A DNA stretch of 64,000 nucleotides from Parafrankia irregularis (GTDB lineage Bacteria > Actinomycetota > Actinomycetes > Frankiales > Frankiaceae), in the NCBI RefSeq assembly GCF_001536285.1, contig NZ_FAOZ01000004.1:1-64000 (forward strand), read 5' to 3'. Below the pieces are notes generated by a model. It searched no databases. It saw only the letters and a list, made by a program, of their open reading frames with translations, and was not told the origin of the DNA. The translations under genes and the position numbers were made by a program. The number at the start of each line of letters is the position of its first letter. Positions within the stretch are counted from its first letter, which is position 1. Shown piece after piece: positions 24,971-34,113 of this stretch.

Positions 24971-25966
24971 TCAGCGGCGCGCTGTCCTGGCCAGGGCCAG
25001 GACAGCCACGAAGCCCAGGGTCATCAGGCCCGTCACAAAGGCCGTGCCGTAGATGTCGCCGACTACGAAGGTCCGGTCGCCCACGGTGACCTCGCCCGGC
25101 GGCGGTGAGAGGTAGAACCCGAGCAGCGGCAGGACGGGCAGTGCCCACACCACGCTCGGGAGGATTCGGGCTGCCTGGGTGCTCGCCGGCCGGTCGCGGG
25201 AAACTCTGGATTCGACGAGGGCGAAGAGCTGGAAGATGATCCAGCCGGTGAGAAGCCAACCGAGGAAGTTCGAGATCGGCACCCCGTAGAACCCACCGGG
25301 ATGGCGGTAGTCGTACTGGGAGTTGACCGTGGCGAACACCGCGTCGAAGGTGAAGTCCCAGCCGGTGAGCACCACGGCCGCGACGAGCGGCGTTGTGAAA
25401 CGTTCGGCACCGGTCGGCCGGGTCGGTGTGGCACGGACTATTCCGGCGGCCAGCACCCAGGCGATCCAGCCGTAGCCGAAATAGGCGAGCGGGACGACCA
25501 GCGGAATGTCCAGCAGGCGCGGCCCGCCGGTGTTGTGCTCGTAGAAGCCGAACGGGAACCCGCTGGCCACGCTGCTCGCTTCCAGCGCGAACGCGACGAC
25601 GTAGCTGATCCCGAAGAAGGCGCCGATGCCCCGCCAACCGGCCGAACACGAACCGTGCGCCAGGCTGAACAACAGCGCCACGCCGGGCAGCAGGTCCATG
25701 GCGGTGTCGCCGAGTGACTCACCGGCCCCAACGGCTCCCGCGATCGCGGCCAGCGAGGCGATCGACGTCAGGATCCAGAGGAGCATGCCGTGGACCCGTC
25801 CCGTGGGTCGGCCGCCGGCCCGGTCACGGGCCCGGTCATCGGCCGGGCCCGAGCCCACGCCGGACCCGTCGCCGCCACTGGTCCCGCCGGTTTCACCCGG
25901 ACCGGTACCCGTGGTTGTTGGCCCTGGTAGAGCCGCGCTAGCCATCCGACGCCCGCCCATCCACAC
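24971..25966 (-). CDS. carotenoid biosynthesis protein, CruF/DUF422-like membrane protein
   Basis: The 331-residue protein has a Gly/Pro-rich cytoplasmic N-terminus (about 55 residues) followed by seven or eight hydrophobic helices. The conserved block GFPFGFYEHNTGGPRLLDIPLVVPLAYFGY is in two parts: GFPFGFYEH, then PRLLDIPLVVPLAYF. It resembles DUF422 membrane proteins, including the C50 carotenoid 1,2-hydratase CruF. The second family block TGWDFTFDAV with NSQYDYRHPGGFYGVPISN also fits. GTG at 25966, or ATG at 25960 or 25945, could be the start; a -10-like TATACC lies only about 15 bases upstream, so a leaderless transcript is possible. No other carotenoid genes are visible, so the substrate is uncertain. 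Confidence 0.7.
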   Translation of the reverse strand: MWMGGRRMASAALPGPTTTGTGPGETGGTSGGDGSGVGSGPADDRARDRAGGRPTGRVHGMLLWILTSIASLAAIAGAVGAGESLGDTAMDLLPGVALLFSLAHGSCSAGWRGIGAFFGISYVVAFALEASSVASGFPFGFYEHNTGGPRLLDIPLVVPLAYFGYGWIAWVLAAGIVRATPTRPTGAERFTTPLVAAVVLTGWDFTFDAVFATVNSQYDYRHPGGFYGVPISNFLGWLLTGWIIFQLFALVESRVSRDRPASTQAARILPSVVWALPVLPLLGFYLSPPPGEVTVGDRTFVVGDIYGTAFVTGLMTLGFVAVLALARTARR

Positions 25967-25971
25967 CCGTG

Positions 25972-25990
25972 ACCTATAGGTATAGAGATT
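25972..25990. promoter_or_regulatory. AT-rich divergent promoter patch
   Basis: ACCTATAGGT (25972-25981) is a perfect palindrome, followed by ATAGAGATT, in an otherwise GC-rich gap between the divergent CruF-like and DapC-like genes. On the minus strand it offers -10-like hexamers just before the CruF-like start. Confidence 0.4.
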
Positions 25991-26156
25991 TTAGGTGGAT
26001 GTTGCTCCAGGTGCAGCGGTCCGCGGCGGCGCCGCCTGCGTGCGCCGCAGCCCCGGAGACGATCGAACCCGGCGGCGGGCAGGAGATGACTTCCGCGGTG
26101 CGCCAGGCCCAGCGAGTGGGCTTGCACGAGGGCCTCGTCCTGAGAACGGTGAAGAC

Positions 26157-27359
26157 ATGAACGCCAGGCCACCGCTGAAACCCAGCCCGCCGCCGAACGC
26201 CAGGCCCCTGCTGAACCGCCGGCTGGACGGACTCGGGACGACGATCTTCGCGGAGATGTCGGCACTGGCGACGGCGACCGGCGCGATCAACCTGGGCCAG
26301 GGCTTCCCCGACACCGACGGGCCCGAGGAGATCCGCGAGGCCGCCGTCCGCGCGCTGCGAGAGGGGAAGGGCAACCAGTACCCGCCGGGCCCGGGCATCC
26401 CGGAGCTGCGCGCCGCGATCTCCGATCACCAGCGGCGCTTCTACAGCCTCTCCCTCGACCCCGACACCGAGGTCCTGGTCACCGCCGGCGCCACCGAGGC
26501 CATCGCCGCCGCCATGCTGGCGCTACTGGAGCCGGACGACGAGGTCATCGCCTTCGAGCCCTTCTACGACTCCTACGCCGCCTGCATCGCGATGGCCGGC
26601 GCGAAGCGGGTTCCGCTCACCCTGCGAGCACCGTCCTTCCGCCCGGATCTGGACGAGCTGCGCGCCAGGATCACCCCGCGGACCCGTCTCCTTCTCCTCA
26701 ACACCCCGCACAACCCGACCGGGATGGTGCTCACCGCCGGCGAACAGAGCGCCATCGCCGCCCTCGCCGTCGAGCATGACCTGCTCGTCGTCACCGACGA
26801 GGTGTACGAGCACCTCGTCTATGAGGGCACGCACCATCCCATCGCGGCCCTGCCCGGAATGCGGGACCGCACGGTCACCATCGGCTCGGCCGGGAAGACC
26901 TTCTCCTTCACCGGATGGAAGGTCGGCTGGGTCACGGCGGACGGCCCGCTCGTCTCCGCCGTGCGGACGGCGAAGCAGTACCTGACGTATGTCAGCGCGG
27001 GGCCTTTCCAGTATGCGGTCGCCGAAGCGCTACGGCTGCCCGACTCGTATTTCGAACATTTCCGCACCGATCTCGGCCGTAAGCGTGACCTGCTCGGTGA
27101 CGGTCTGCGCGCGGCCGGGTTCGAGGTCTACCAGCCTCAGGGCACGTACTTCATCACCACCGACATCACGCCTTTCGGCGAGAAGGACGCCTATGCCTTC
27201 TGCCGTGCGCTTCCCGAACGCTGTGGCGTCGTGGCCATCCCCAACTCGGTCTTCTACGACGACCCCGACGCGGGTCGCAGCCAGGTCCGTTTCACCTTCT
27301 GCAAACGGGAGGACGTCCTGCGCGAAGCGACCGCCCGCCTGCGCCGGCTGGGAGACTGA
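26157..27359 (+). CDS. dapC: N-succinyldiaminopimelate aminotransferase-like PLP enzyme
   Basis: The 400-residue fold-type I aminotransferase closely resembles the mycobacterial DapC enzyme as I remember it: IFAEMSALATATGAINLGQG, FPDTDGP, NQYPPGPG, and the C-terminal VRFTFCKRED. The PLP lysine lies in SAGKTFSFTGWK, with NTPHNPTG and VTDEVYEHL contacting the cofactor. DapC makes N-succinyl-LL-2,6-diaminopimelate for lysine and peptidoglycan. Related enzymes act on kynurenine or methionine, so specificity is inferred. ATG at 26157 replaces a longer reading frame because it precedes the conserved start. The gene is convergent with the isochorismatase-like gene, 16 bases away. Confidence 0.85.
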   Translation: MNARPPLKPSPPPNARPLLNRRLDGLGTTIFAEMSALATATGAINLGQGFPDTDGPEEIREAAVRALREGKGNQYPPGPGIPELRAAISDHQRRFYSLSLDPDTEVLVTAGATEAIAAAMLALLEPDDEVIAFEPFYDSYAACIAMAGAKRVPLTLRAPSFRPDLDELRARITPRTRLLLLNTPHNPTGMVLTAGEQSAIAALAVEHDLLVVTDEVYEHLVYEGTHHPIAALPGMRDRTVTIGSAGKTFSFTGWKVGWVTADGPLVSAVRTAKQYLTYVSAGPFQYAVAEALRLPDSYFEHFRTDLGRKRDLLGDGLRAAGFEVYQPQGTYFITTDITPFGEKDAYAFCRALPERCGVVAIPNSVFYDDPDAGRSQVRFTFCKREDVLREATARLRRLGD

Positions 27360-27375
27360 GCCGGCTGGGCTGTGA

Positions 27376-28026
27376 TCAAGGTGTTGGTGGCGGGGCAGAG
27401 CTTCCTGTTCGGCTTCGGAGGCTCCTGGGCGCTGGCCCGGGCTGTCCGGCGAACGCCTGGTCGACAGTGGTGACGGTCGCGGTACGCGCGATCAGGGCGA
27501 GCGCGGCCTCGTGAAGCTCCTGGCTCAGGCTGGCGGTCGCGTCCGCGAGTACCTCGACATCGAAGTCGCGGTCGTGAGCCTCGCGGGCGGTCGACAGCAC
27601 CACCAGGTCGGTCGACACTCCACTGAGCATGAGCTTGTCCACTCCCCAGGTACGAAGCCGCAACGCCAGCTCGGTACCGTAGAACGGACTGATTCGGTGC
27701 TTGACGATGACCGGTTCGCCAGCGGCTCGCGGCAGCCGGTCATGGATCTCGGTCGCCCACGTCCCCAGCCGTAGTTTTTCCGCCGGCCGTGCCTCGGCGA
27801 ACACCGGTGACCTTTCCGGCCATTCTGAGTAGTCGGCCGAGAAACCCACCACGACGTAGATCACGGGCAGCTCGGCCGCACGGGACCGCTCTATCGCCTC
27901 GACGGTCCGGTCGAGGACCCCACGCTGCTCCACCTGCGCGGCGTACCCGTGGTGGGCGTACTGCCCGGCCGGATGAATGACATCGTTGATCATATCCATG
28001 ACCAGGAGTGCGGCGGTACCCGTCAT
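27376..28026 (-). CDS. isochorismatase-like hydrolase lacking the catalytic cysteine
   Basis: The 216-residue protein has the isochorismatase fold: VMDMINDVIHP holds the acidic residue and IVKHRISPFYGT the lysine. The usual TDxCV nucleophile segment reads SGVSTDLVVLSTAREAHD, with Val where Cys is expected. True isochorismatases (PhzD, EntB type) also lack the Cys and hydrolyse vinyl ethers, so this one may do that chemistry or be inactive as an amidase. ATG at 28026 has AGGAG six bases upstream. It diverges from the FAD-protein gene at 28281 and may mark the left end of the biosynthetic locus. Confidence 0.8.
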   Translation of the reverse strand: MTGTAALLVMDMINDVIHPAGQYAHHGYAAQVEQRGVLDRTVEAIERSRAAELPVIYVVVGFSADYSEWPERSPVFAEARPAEKLRLGTWATEIHDRLPRAAGEPVIVKHRISPFYGTELALRLRTWGVDKLMLSGVSTDLVVLSTAREAHDRDFDVEVLADATASLSQELHEAALALIARTATVTTVDQAFAGQPGPAPRSLRSRTGSSAPPPTP

Positions 28027-28280
28027 GAGGATCTCCTGTTTCGTGCCGTGGGTGTCGTTGGCGTTGCCGACTATCCGGCCGACGAGGCCGGGCTGGATGG
28101 CCGGTGAACCCCGGTATTCACATTCATTCGACATCGGACGATAGCAGTCGGGCGACGAAAAATCGCGCCTTGCAGCCATGAGGGATCTCGATGGAAAGAT
28201 GAGTAAAATGCTGTTGTCTGGCCGGTCCCGGCCGAACTAGCCTCGTCGTGCCGGAACGACACGAAAGTCGAGGCGAAGAT
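28027..28280. promoter_or_regulatory. divergent intergenic region, likely promoters
   Basis: The 254-bp gap between the isochorismatase-like gene and the FAD/NAD(P)-binding gene is AT-richer than average, especially 28120-28225 (GACGAAAAAT, GAAAGATGAGTAAAATG). It should carry promoters for both genes. I see no strong inverted repeat. Confidence 0.35.
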
Positions 28281-30365
28281 ATGGGACGAGACGCGTGGCG
28301 CCACAGCGGACGGCAGGCCACCGACCTGGATTCCGATTCCACCACGGTCTTCGAGGGGTCCGCCGGCGCCGTATCCGACGGCGGGGCTCGACCAGCCGGG
28401 GCGCAGAGCGGGCGCCTGCCCGGCCTCGCTGGTCCGACGGAGCCCGGCAGTACCGACCGGGCGCCGGACTATCGGATAGCGGTTGTCGGTAGTGGTCCCC
28501 GCGGGATGAGCGTGCTGGAGCGGTTGGCGAGCCGGCTGCTCGCCTCGCCGGTCGATCGAGGCGTCCATCTTTATCTGATCGACGGCGTCGAGGTCGGCTG
28601 CGGCCGAGTCTGGCGTACCGACCAGCCGCAGTGGTTTCTGATGAACACCGTGTGCCGGGAGGTGACGATGTTCTCCGGCCCGCCGGACGAAGGGCCGCCG
28701 CGGCCTGGGGCAGGGCCGTCGCTCGCGCAGTGGTGGCGCGACAACGCCGAGGACTACGTCGGGCCGGACGGATACGCGCCACGGCGGGTACACGCCCGCT
28801 ACCTGCGGTTCGTGCTGGACACCGTCGAGCGGGCGCTACCCCGGCACGTGGTGACGCACCGCGTCCCCGCCATGGTGGAGGACATCGAGCCGACGACAGA
28901 AGGGTATCGGCTCGATCTTTCCGGCGGAAATGCGTTGCTGGTCGACCGGGTCGTCCTTACCACCGGTCATTCGCAACTCGAACAGACCGGTCGCCACCGG
29001 GTCTATGAAAGGTTCGCCGCGACGCGGCCAAACCTACGGTATTTTCCCGGCGATTCGCCGGCCGATCTCCCGCTGGATACCGTGCCGGCCGGTTCGGCGG
29101 TCGGGGTGATGGGGCTCGGCCTCACCTTCTACGACCTCATGCTGGCGTTCACCCTCGGTCGGGGTGGCCGCTTCCGCGAGGACGGTGACGGGCGCCTGGT
29201 CTACCTGCCCAGCGGACGCGAGCCCCGGTTGTACGGCGGTTCACGCAGCGGCATGCCGCTGCCGGCTCGAGGGCGTAACCAGAAATCATCCGAACTCGCC
29301 TTCACCCCGACCGTTTTCACCACGTCCAACGTCACGAGAGGCCACGACTTCGGCACCCTGGACTTCACCCGTCACATGCTTCCCTGGATCATCGCCGAGA
29401 TCGAGCTCGTCTACTACCAGACCGCTCTGCGTGAGCAGGGGGACGCCGAGGCGGCGGCGTTCCTGACCGCTGCGGCCGGCCGGATCGCGGCGACCGCCGT
29501 CCCGCCGGTGAGCGAGCTCGCGCGGCCGCTGCTGCGGGAGCCGATGCCGCCACTCGACTTCGAACGGCTGTGCCGGCCGTTCGTCGGCGCGACCTTCGAC
29601 CACCCCGACGAATTCGATCGGGCGCTGACCGAGTACCTGCTCCGCGACCTGGAGCGCGCCGAGCGGGGCAACTACGCCGACCCGATCAAGGCTGCGCTGG
29701 ACGTACTGCGCGACACCCGCTGGGTCGTCCGGGAGATCGTGGACTTCGGTGGCCTCACCCCGGACTCGCACCGCGACGGATTCCTGTCCTGGTTCGCGCC
29801 GCGCAGCGCGCTGCTCGCAGCCGGCCCACCGAGGTCGCGGTTGCGGCAGGCGCAGGCGCTACGAGAGGCCGGCCTGCTACGGGTGGTCGGTCCGGACCTC
29901 CAGGTCGGCACGGACGAGTGGCGCGGCTGCTTCACCCTGTCCTCACCGGCAGTGGCCGATTCGATCGTGGCCGTCGAGACCCTCATCGACGCGCGGACTC
30001 CGACCACCGACATCAACCGTGACCGGTCGATTCTCACCCGCAACCTGGTACGTCGGGGAGTCTGGACCGAGTTCACCAACGGAGCTGGTCCCGACGCCTT
30101 CCGGACCGGCGGCGTCGCCGTCACCCAGTCGCCCTACCACCCGGTCGACCGCCGTGGCCGGCCGGATCGCGGCCTGTATGTGCTCGGCATCCCCGCCGAG
30201 CACACGCGTTGGTTCACTCTGGTCGGCAGCGGCCGCCCCGGCAACTGGAACGAGTTCACTCGGGACGCCGACGCGATCGCCCGCGACGCCCTGGCGGGTA
30301 TGGCGGTGCAGGCCCCGACGCAGAGACGTTCGGCGCGGACCGTGCCCGCCGTCGCGCTCCGTTGA
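28281..30365 (+). CDS. large FAD/NAD(P)-binding protein (NAD_binding_9 type)
   Basis: The 694-residue protein has a disordered Ser/Gly/Ala-rich N-terminus of about 60 residues. The dinucleotide-binding motif VVGSGPRGMS follows, with an acidic strand end in LYLIDG, VLTTGHSQ and GVMGLGLTFYDL (second Rossmann glycines). Proteins of this FAD-NAD(P)-binding family occur in bacterial biosynthetic loci, usually without known reactions; some resemble N-hydroxylating or ring-modifying oxidases. ATG at 28281 is preferred over GTG 28248 because GAGG lies seven bases upstream. It is followed by a small cupin gene, and I consider it a candidate oxidoreductase of the locus at 27376-41078. Confidence 0.75.
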   Translation: MGRDAWRHSGRQATDLDSDSTTVFEGSAGAVSDGGARPAGAQSGRLPGLAGPTEPGSTDRAPDYRIAVVGSGPRGMSVLERLASRLLASPVDRGVHLYLIDGVEVGCGRVWRTDQPQWFLMNTVCREVTMFSGPPDEGPPRPGAGPSLAQWWRDNAEDYVGPDGYAPRRVHARYLRFVLDTVERALPRHVVTHRVPAMVEDIEPTTEGYRLDLSGGNALLVDRVVLTTGHSQLEQTGRHRVYERFAATRPNLRYFPGDSPADLPLDTVPAGSAVGVMGLGLTFYDLMLAFTLGRGGRFREDGDGRLVYLPSGREPRLYGGSRSGMPLPARGRNQKSSELAFTPTVFTTSNVTRGHDFGTLDFTRHMLPWIIAEIELVYYQTALREQGDAEAAAFLTAAAGRIAATAVPPVSELARPLLREPMPPLDFERLCRPFVGATFDHPDEFDRALTEYLLRDLERAERGNYADPIKAALDVLRDTRWVVREIVDFGGLTPDSHRDGFLSWFAPRSALLAAGPPRSRLRQAQALREAGLLRVVGPDLQVGTDEWRGCFTLSSPAVADSIVAVETLIDARTPTTDINRDRSILTRNLVRRGVWTEFTNGAGPDAFRTGGVAVTQSPYHPVDRRGRPDRGLYVLGIPAEHTRWFTLVGSGRPGNWNEFTRDADAIARDALAGMAVQAPTQRRSARTVPAVALR

Positions 30366-30390
30366 CCGCCAGCTGGCCTGCCCGAGCGCT

Positions 30391-30412
30391 GCACCGCACC
30401 GCACCGCACCGC
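30391..30412 (+). repeat. 5-bp tandem repeat in the cupin leader
   Basis: Four consecutive GCACC units plus a partial one lie between the FAD-protein stop and the cupin leader. They are non-coding here and may be a slippage-prone spacer. Confidence 0.5.
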
Positions 30413-30481
30413 GCTGCCCGGCTCGGCCATCGGCGTTGGGCCGGGTCCCGACCCATCGAGCACGACAGGAGCGACCACACC

Positions 30482-30520
30482 GTGACCACACCAGAGCTCG
30501 TGAACGACCAGATCTCATGA
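30482..30520 (+). CDS. 12-residue leader minigene before the cupin gene
   Basis: GTG at 30482, preceded by AGGAG at ten bases, opens MTTPELVNDQIS and stops at a TGA overlapping the cupin ATG (ATGA). Its first codons nearly duplicate those of the cupin gene (MTTSELS), so it may have arisen by a local duplication of the start region. It could couple translation to the cupin gene, which has no good ribosome site of its own. Confidence 0.4.
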   Translation: MTTPELVNDQIS

Positions 30521-31023
30521 CCACATCGGAGCTCAGCCGCGTTTCGGAGTCCGTGCCCGGCACCGTGGTCTTCCGGGACCTGCTGTCCGAGGCGAATCTG
30601 GCGGGACTCGACTGGCAGACCTGGCTCCAGCCGGACCGGAAAGGTGCTGAGGTCTTCGCGTTGTTCCCCGAGCCCCCGTCGACCTCGTCAGCGGCGTCCC
30701 CGCCGTCCCCGCCGTCCTCCGGCGTAGCGGCCTTCCTCACCCGCCTCGCCCCCGGCGCGCACGGCGACCTGCACGAGCACCTCGGGCACGAGCTGATGTT
30801 CGTCCTCGCCGGCGAGCTTATCGAGGACGACGGCAGCCGGTACGGCGTGGGCGACGTCGTCGTCAAAGCGCCTGGCAGCGTGCATCGGGTGATGACGGAC
30901 GCTGGCTGCACCGTCCTGGGAGTGCGGGCCGCTCCGACCCGCCCGGCTGGCGCGGAGGAGACGGCGGCGACGGAGGGCGCTCCAGCTGCCGGACGACCCG
31001 ATGGACGACGTCGACGAAGGTGA
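30517..31023 (+). CDS. cupin domain protein (ChrR-like)
   Basis: The 168-residue protein contains a single cupin fold. Motif 1 is LHEHLGHELMFVLAGE with metal-ligand His and Glu residues; motif 2 is PGSVHRV. A Pro/Ser-rich loop (residues 48-70) interrupts the N-terminal part. It resembles ChrR-type or small metal-binding cupins that act as sensors, isomerases or dioxygenases. The last 53 codons overlap the 3' end of the convergent LysR gene, so the C-terminal tail is probably not structured. It sits directly after the FAD/NAD(P)-binding gene and may act in the same pathway. Confidence 0.7.
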   Translation: MTTSELSRVSESVPGTVVFRDLLSEANLAGLDWQTWLQPDRKGAEVFALFPEPPSTSSAASPPSPPSSGVAAFLTRLAPGAHGDLHEHLGHELMFVLAGELIEDDGSRYGVGDVVVKAPGSVHRVMTDAGCTVLGVRAAPTRPAGAEETAATEGAPAAGRPDGRRRRR

Positions 31024-31849
31024 GGGTCGACCGCGACTGACGCCCGCCGGTGGGAACGCCCAGCGCGACCTCCCGGTAGACCGCCGGGGTGAGCGACACA
31101 CCGCTCACCCCGGCGGGTAGCGACGACACGGCCCGCGCCGGCAGGATCGCGATGCCGAGACCGGCGGCGACCATCGCCAGCAGTCCGTTCAGATCGTTCA
31201 TCCGGTAGCTGACCGTCGGTTCCAGCCCGACCAGCCGCAACGCCGCACGCACGGAGGGCTCGACCGCACCCACCGGGAGCAACAGCGGGTGCTCGGCGAC
31301 CGCGCGGGTATCGACCGCGTCGAGTGCGGCCAGCTGGTGGGACGTCGGCACGAGCAGCTGGAACTCGTCGCGCCACAGTGGAACTGTGCTCAGGTCGGTT
31401 TTCGGCATCGTCACCACACCGACGTCCACCGTGCGCTGACGAAGCCAGCGAGCGATCTGTTGGTCGGTGCCCTCACTCAGCTCCACCCGCAGCCGGGGGG
31501 CCTCGACGCGGAGGACGTCGATCACAAGGGGCAGGAAGCCGCTGGTGAAGCTCTGGCTGGTGGCGAAGCGAATGGTCCCGTCCGTTCCGTCCCTGGCCAG
31601 CCGTGCCGCCCGGCGGATCTGCTCGGCCTGGGTGACGACGGCCCGGGCATGGTCGATCACAGCTCGCCCGGCATCGGTCAGGCGTGCCCCGCCTCGCCCC
31701 CGTTCGAGCAATGCGCAGCCGAGATCGGCCTCCATGGCCGCGATCGCGTGGCTGACGGCCGACTGGCTGATGCCGAGACGGCGTGCGGCCATTGTGAAGC
31801 TGCCGCTGTCCGATGCCGCTACCAGAGCCGCGCACTGCGAGATCTTCAT
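30863..31849 (-). CDS. LysR family transcriptional regulator
   Basis: The 328-residue protein has an N-terminal winged HTH (SGSFTMAARRLGISQSAV near residues 16-33) and a periplasmic-binding-like effector domain (IRFATSQSFTSGFLP). ATG at 31849 is the first conserved start. Its stop lies 161 bases inside the convergent cupin gene. The last 45 residues, a Pro/Ser/Arg tail, are encoded antisense to that gene. It directly follows the LeuD-like gene in the same orientation, so it probably regulates the leuCD-like operon, and perhaps the divergent oxygenase gene. Confidence 0.85.
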   Translation of the reverse strand: MKISQCAALVAASDSGSFTMAARRLGISQSAVSHAIAAMEADLGCALLERGRGGARLTDAGRAVIDHARAVVTQAEQIRRAARLARDGTDGTIRFATSQSFTSGFLPLVIDVLRVEAPRLRVELSEGTDQQIARWLRQRTVDVGVVTMPKTDLSTVPLWRDEFQLLVPTSHQLAALDAVDTRAVAEHPLLLPVGAVEPSVRAALRLVGLEPTVSYRMNDLNGLLAMVAAGLGIAILPARAVSSLPAGVSGVSLTPAVYREVALGVPTGGRQSRSTLTFVDVVHRVVRQLERPPSPPSPPRQPGGSERPALPGRCSQRPSSPDARCQAL

Positions 31850-31866
31850 GGCCGGTGCCCGCCAAC

Positions 31867-32469
31867 TCAGCGGGTTGTCGGCAGCAGGCGGCGGCGACCC
31901 GCTTCGTAGCTGGTGATCAGATCGGCGTGGAGCATCGTGTCGTCGATCGCATCGGTTCCGGCGAGGATCCTGGCCCGCATCCGTGGGTCGATCTCGAAAC
32001 GGCACCGATGCCCGGCCCATCCCACCTGCTGCCGCAGCAGGTCGACGGTCAACGCGGCCGCCGGCGCGGCGGTCACGACCGTCCACAGCTGTTCGATCAC
32101 GACGGCGGGCAGCACAATCGCGACCAGCCCGTTCAGCAGGGCGTTCTCGCGGAAGATATCGCCGAAACGCGGCGCGAGCACGACTCGGAACCCGTAGTTC
32201 TGCAGTGCCCAGACGGCGTACTCCCGCGAGGATCCGGTGCCGAAGTCCCGGCCGGCGACCAGAACGGTGGCGCCGTGGTGTTCCGGTCGGTTGAACACGA
32301 ACTTCGGGTCCTGGCGCCAGTCGGCGAACAGCGAGTCCGCATGACCTGTGCGCGACGAACGATTGAGGAAACGCACCGGGATGATCTGGTCGGTGTCGAC
32401 GTCACTCCGGCGCAGTGGCATCGCGGTACCGGTGTGGACGGTGAGCGCCTGCACGTGAACCTCCGTCAC
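31867..32469 (-). CDS. leuD: 3-isopropylmalate dehydratase small subunit paralogue (LeuD-like)
   Basis: The 200-residue swivelling-domain subunit has [25 protein letters not shown], the phosphate/carboxylate-binding [14 protein letters not shown] and a [14 protein letters not shown] block. The GTG start overlaps the LeuC stop as GTGA. LeuCD isomerises hydroxyacids such as 2- to 3-isopropylmalate by dehydration and rehydration. Its place in a locus with an oxygenase, an aminotransferase and an exporter, without leuA or leuB, suggests a pathway paralogue acting on a malate-type intermediate. It could still be the housekeeping LeuD; a genome search would decide. Confidence 0.85.
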   Translation of the reverse strand: MTEVHVQALTVHTGTAMPLRRSDVDTDQIIPVRFLNRSSRTGHADSLFADWRQDPKFVFNRPEHHGATVLVAGRDFGTGSSREYAVWALQNYGFRVVLAPRFGDIFRENALLNGLVAIVLPAVVIEQLWTVVTAAPAAALTVDLLRQQVGWAGHRCRFEIDPRMRARILAGTDAIDDTMLHADLITSYEAGRRRLLPTTR

Positions 32470-33866
32470 AGGTCGGTGGGTGCGGCGAGGGTACCGGCGA
32501 CCGCGGTCGCCGCCGCCACCGCGGGCGAGACCAGATGGGTACGCGAGCCGCGTCCCTGCCGGCCCTCGAAGTTGCGATTGCTGGTGGAGGCGGCACGCTG
32601 CCCTGGCCGCAGACGGTCCTCGTTCAGCGCCGCGCACATCGAACAGCCGGCGGCCTGCCGGAAGTCCGCGCCCGCCGCCGTGAACACCGCGTCGAGCCCT
32701 TCGGCGCAGGCCTGCCGACGGACCGCCGCCGAGCCCGGAACAATGATCATCTGGATGCTGTCGGCGACCTTGCGGCCCTGCAGTACGGCCGCGGCCGCAC
32801 GGAGGTCCTCGATCCGGCTGTTGGTGCAGGAACCGACGAAAACCGTGTCGACCGCGAGGTCACGCATCAGCTGACCTGGTCGCAGGTCCATGTATGCCAG
32901 CGCACGTTCGGCGGCCGTCCGTTCGGCCGGGTCGGTGAACGCGGTCGGCGCCGGGACCCGGCCGTCGAGCGAGACGCTCTGCGCCGGATTGGTGCCCCAG
33001 GACACGTAGGGAGTCAACGCCGCGGCATCGATGTCGACCTCGCGGTCGAACGTGGCGTCGTCATCGGAGACCAGCGTCCGCCAGTAGGCGAGCTCAGCGG
33101 CCCAGTCCGCGCCGGTCGGCATTCCCGGCCGGTGCCGAAGATAGTCAAAGGTGGTCTCGTCCGGCGCGACCACGCCGGCCCGGGAGCCGGCCTCGACAGA
33201 CATGTTGCACAGCGTCATCCGGCCTTCCATCGACATCCGGCTGATCGCCTCGCCGCGGTACTCGATCAGGTGTCCCTGGCCGCCGGCTGTCCCGATCTGG
33301 GCGATCAGCGCCAGCACCAGGTCCTTGGCCGTGGTCCCGTCGGGTAGCCGGCCGGAAACCGTCACGGCCATGTCGCCCGGACGGCGGATCGACAGGGTCT
33401 GCGTCGCGAGGACGTGCTCGACCTGCTTGGTGCCGATTCCGAGCGCGAGCGTGCCGAACGCACCCTGGGTGGTGGTGTGGGAGTCGCAGCACACGATCGT
33501 CATCCCGGGCCTGGTCAGGCCCAGTTCCGGGCCGATGACGTGCACGATTCCCTGAGTTGGCTCGCCAAGCCGGTGTAGGCGGACACCGAACTCCGCACAA
33601 TTGCTCCGCAGCAATGAAGACTGCTCCAGGGCGTCGGGACGCTGGATGGCCCGACTGGTCGACACCGTTGGTGTGTTGTGGTCTTCCGTGGCTACGGTGA
33701 GTTCCGGCCGTCGCACCGTGCGACCGGCGGCCCGGAGGCTGTCGAACGCCTGCGGTGTGTTCACCTCATGGAGCATGTGAAGATCGACATAAAGAAGGTC
33801 TTCACCGGTGGAATCGCGGCGGACCAGGTGTTCTTCCCAGATCTTCTGGGTCAGCGTCTTCCCCAC
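32466..33866 (-). CDS. leuC: 3-isopropylmalate dehydratase large subunit paralogue (LeuC-like)
   Basis: The 466-residue aconitase-family subunit has the [4Fe-4S] ligands in [13 protein letters not shown] and [13 protein letters not shown]. Catalytic and substrate-binding blocks [21 protein letters not shown] (in two parts, [10 protein letters not shown] and TLALGIGT) are intact. GTG at 33866 follows AGGAG at six bases; a longer upstream frame lacks support. The pair with LeuD is translationally coupled. LeuC in the leucine pathway has near-identical length, so function as a real isomerase is likely. Whether the substrate is isopropylmalate or a biosynthetic analogue cannot be told from motifs. 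Confidence 0.88.
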   Translation of the reverse strand: MGKTLTQKIWEEHLVRRDSTGEDLLYVDLHMLHEVNTPQAFDSLRAAGRTVRRPELTVATEDHNTPTVSTSRAIQRPDALEQSSLLRSNCAEFGVRLHRLGEPTQGIVHVIGPELGLTRPGMTIVCCDSHTTTQGAFGTLALGIGTKQVEHVLATQTLSIRRPGDMAVTVSGRLPDGTTAKDLVLALIAQIGTAGGQGHLIEYRGEAISRMSMEGRMTLCNMSVEAGSRAGVVAPDETTFDYLRHRPGMPTGADWAAELAYWRTLVSDDDATFDREVDIDAAALTPYVSWGTNPAQSVSLDGRVPAPTAFTDPAERTAAERALAYMDLRPGQLMRDLAVDTVFVGSCTNSRIEDLRAAAAVLQGRKVADSIQMIIVPGSAAVRRQACAEGLDAVFTAAGADFRQAAGCSMCAALNEDRLRPGQRAASTSNRNFEGRQGRGSRTHLVSPAVAAATAVAGTLAAPTDL

Positions 33867-34113
33867 CAGGGTCTCCTGTCGGCAGGCCGGAGTCGGCTCG
33901 CTGATTGAACCCGGATCGAGATGTGTTCGCAACCTCCCGCCACCGGCGCCCGGGCGGCTTGAAAGGGCCGGTGAGCCGGCCTTCCATATTTGGTTGATGT
34001 CATCCTCCCGGGTGGAAGGGTGACTGGATCAATTTCCTCCATCGGTCGATGACGAAGCTCTTTGGTGGCGGCGACACTCGCGTCGGGATTCGACTAACCC
34101 GGAGGTAATGCTC
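33867..34113. promoter_or_regulatory. divergent promoter region with a LysR-type inverted repeat
   Basis: This gap separates leuC-like (minus) and the oxygenase (plus). CCTTCCA at 33980-33986 and TGGAAGG at 34013-34019 form inverted arms 26 bases apart, with an AT-rich ATATTTGG between them. Such spaced dyads suit LysR control regions, and the LysR gene is at the end of the minus operon. Binding is inferred. Confidence 0.45.

Noticed and set aside
32466-32637. Longer N-terminus of the LeuD-like protein back to 32637
   Set aside because: The extension overlaps LeuC and is Arg-rich shadow sequence. GTG 32469 overlaps the LeuC stop and starts at the conserved N-terminus.
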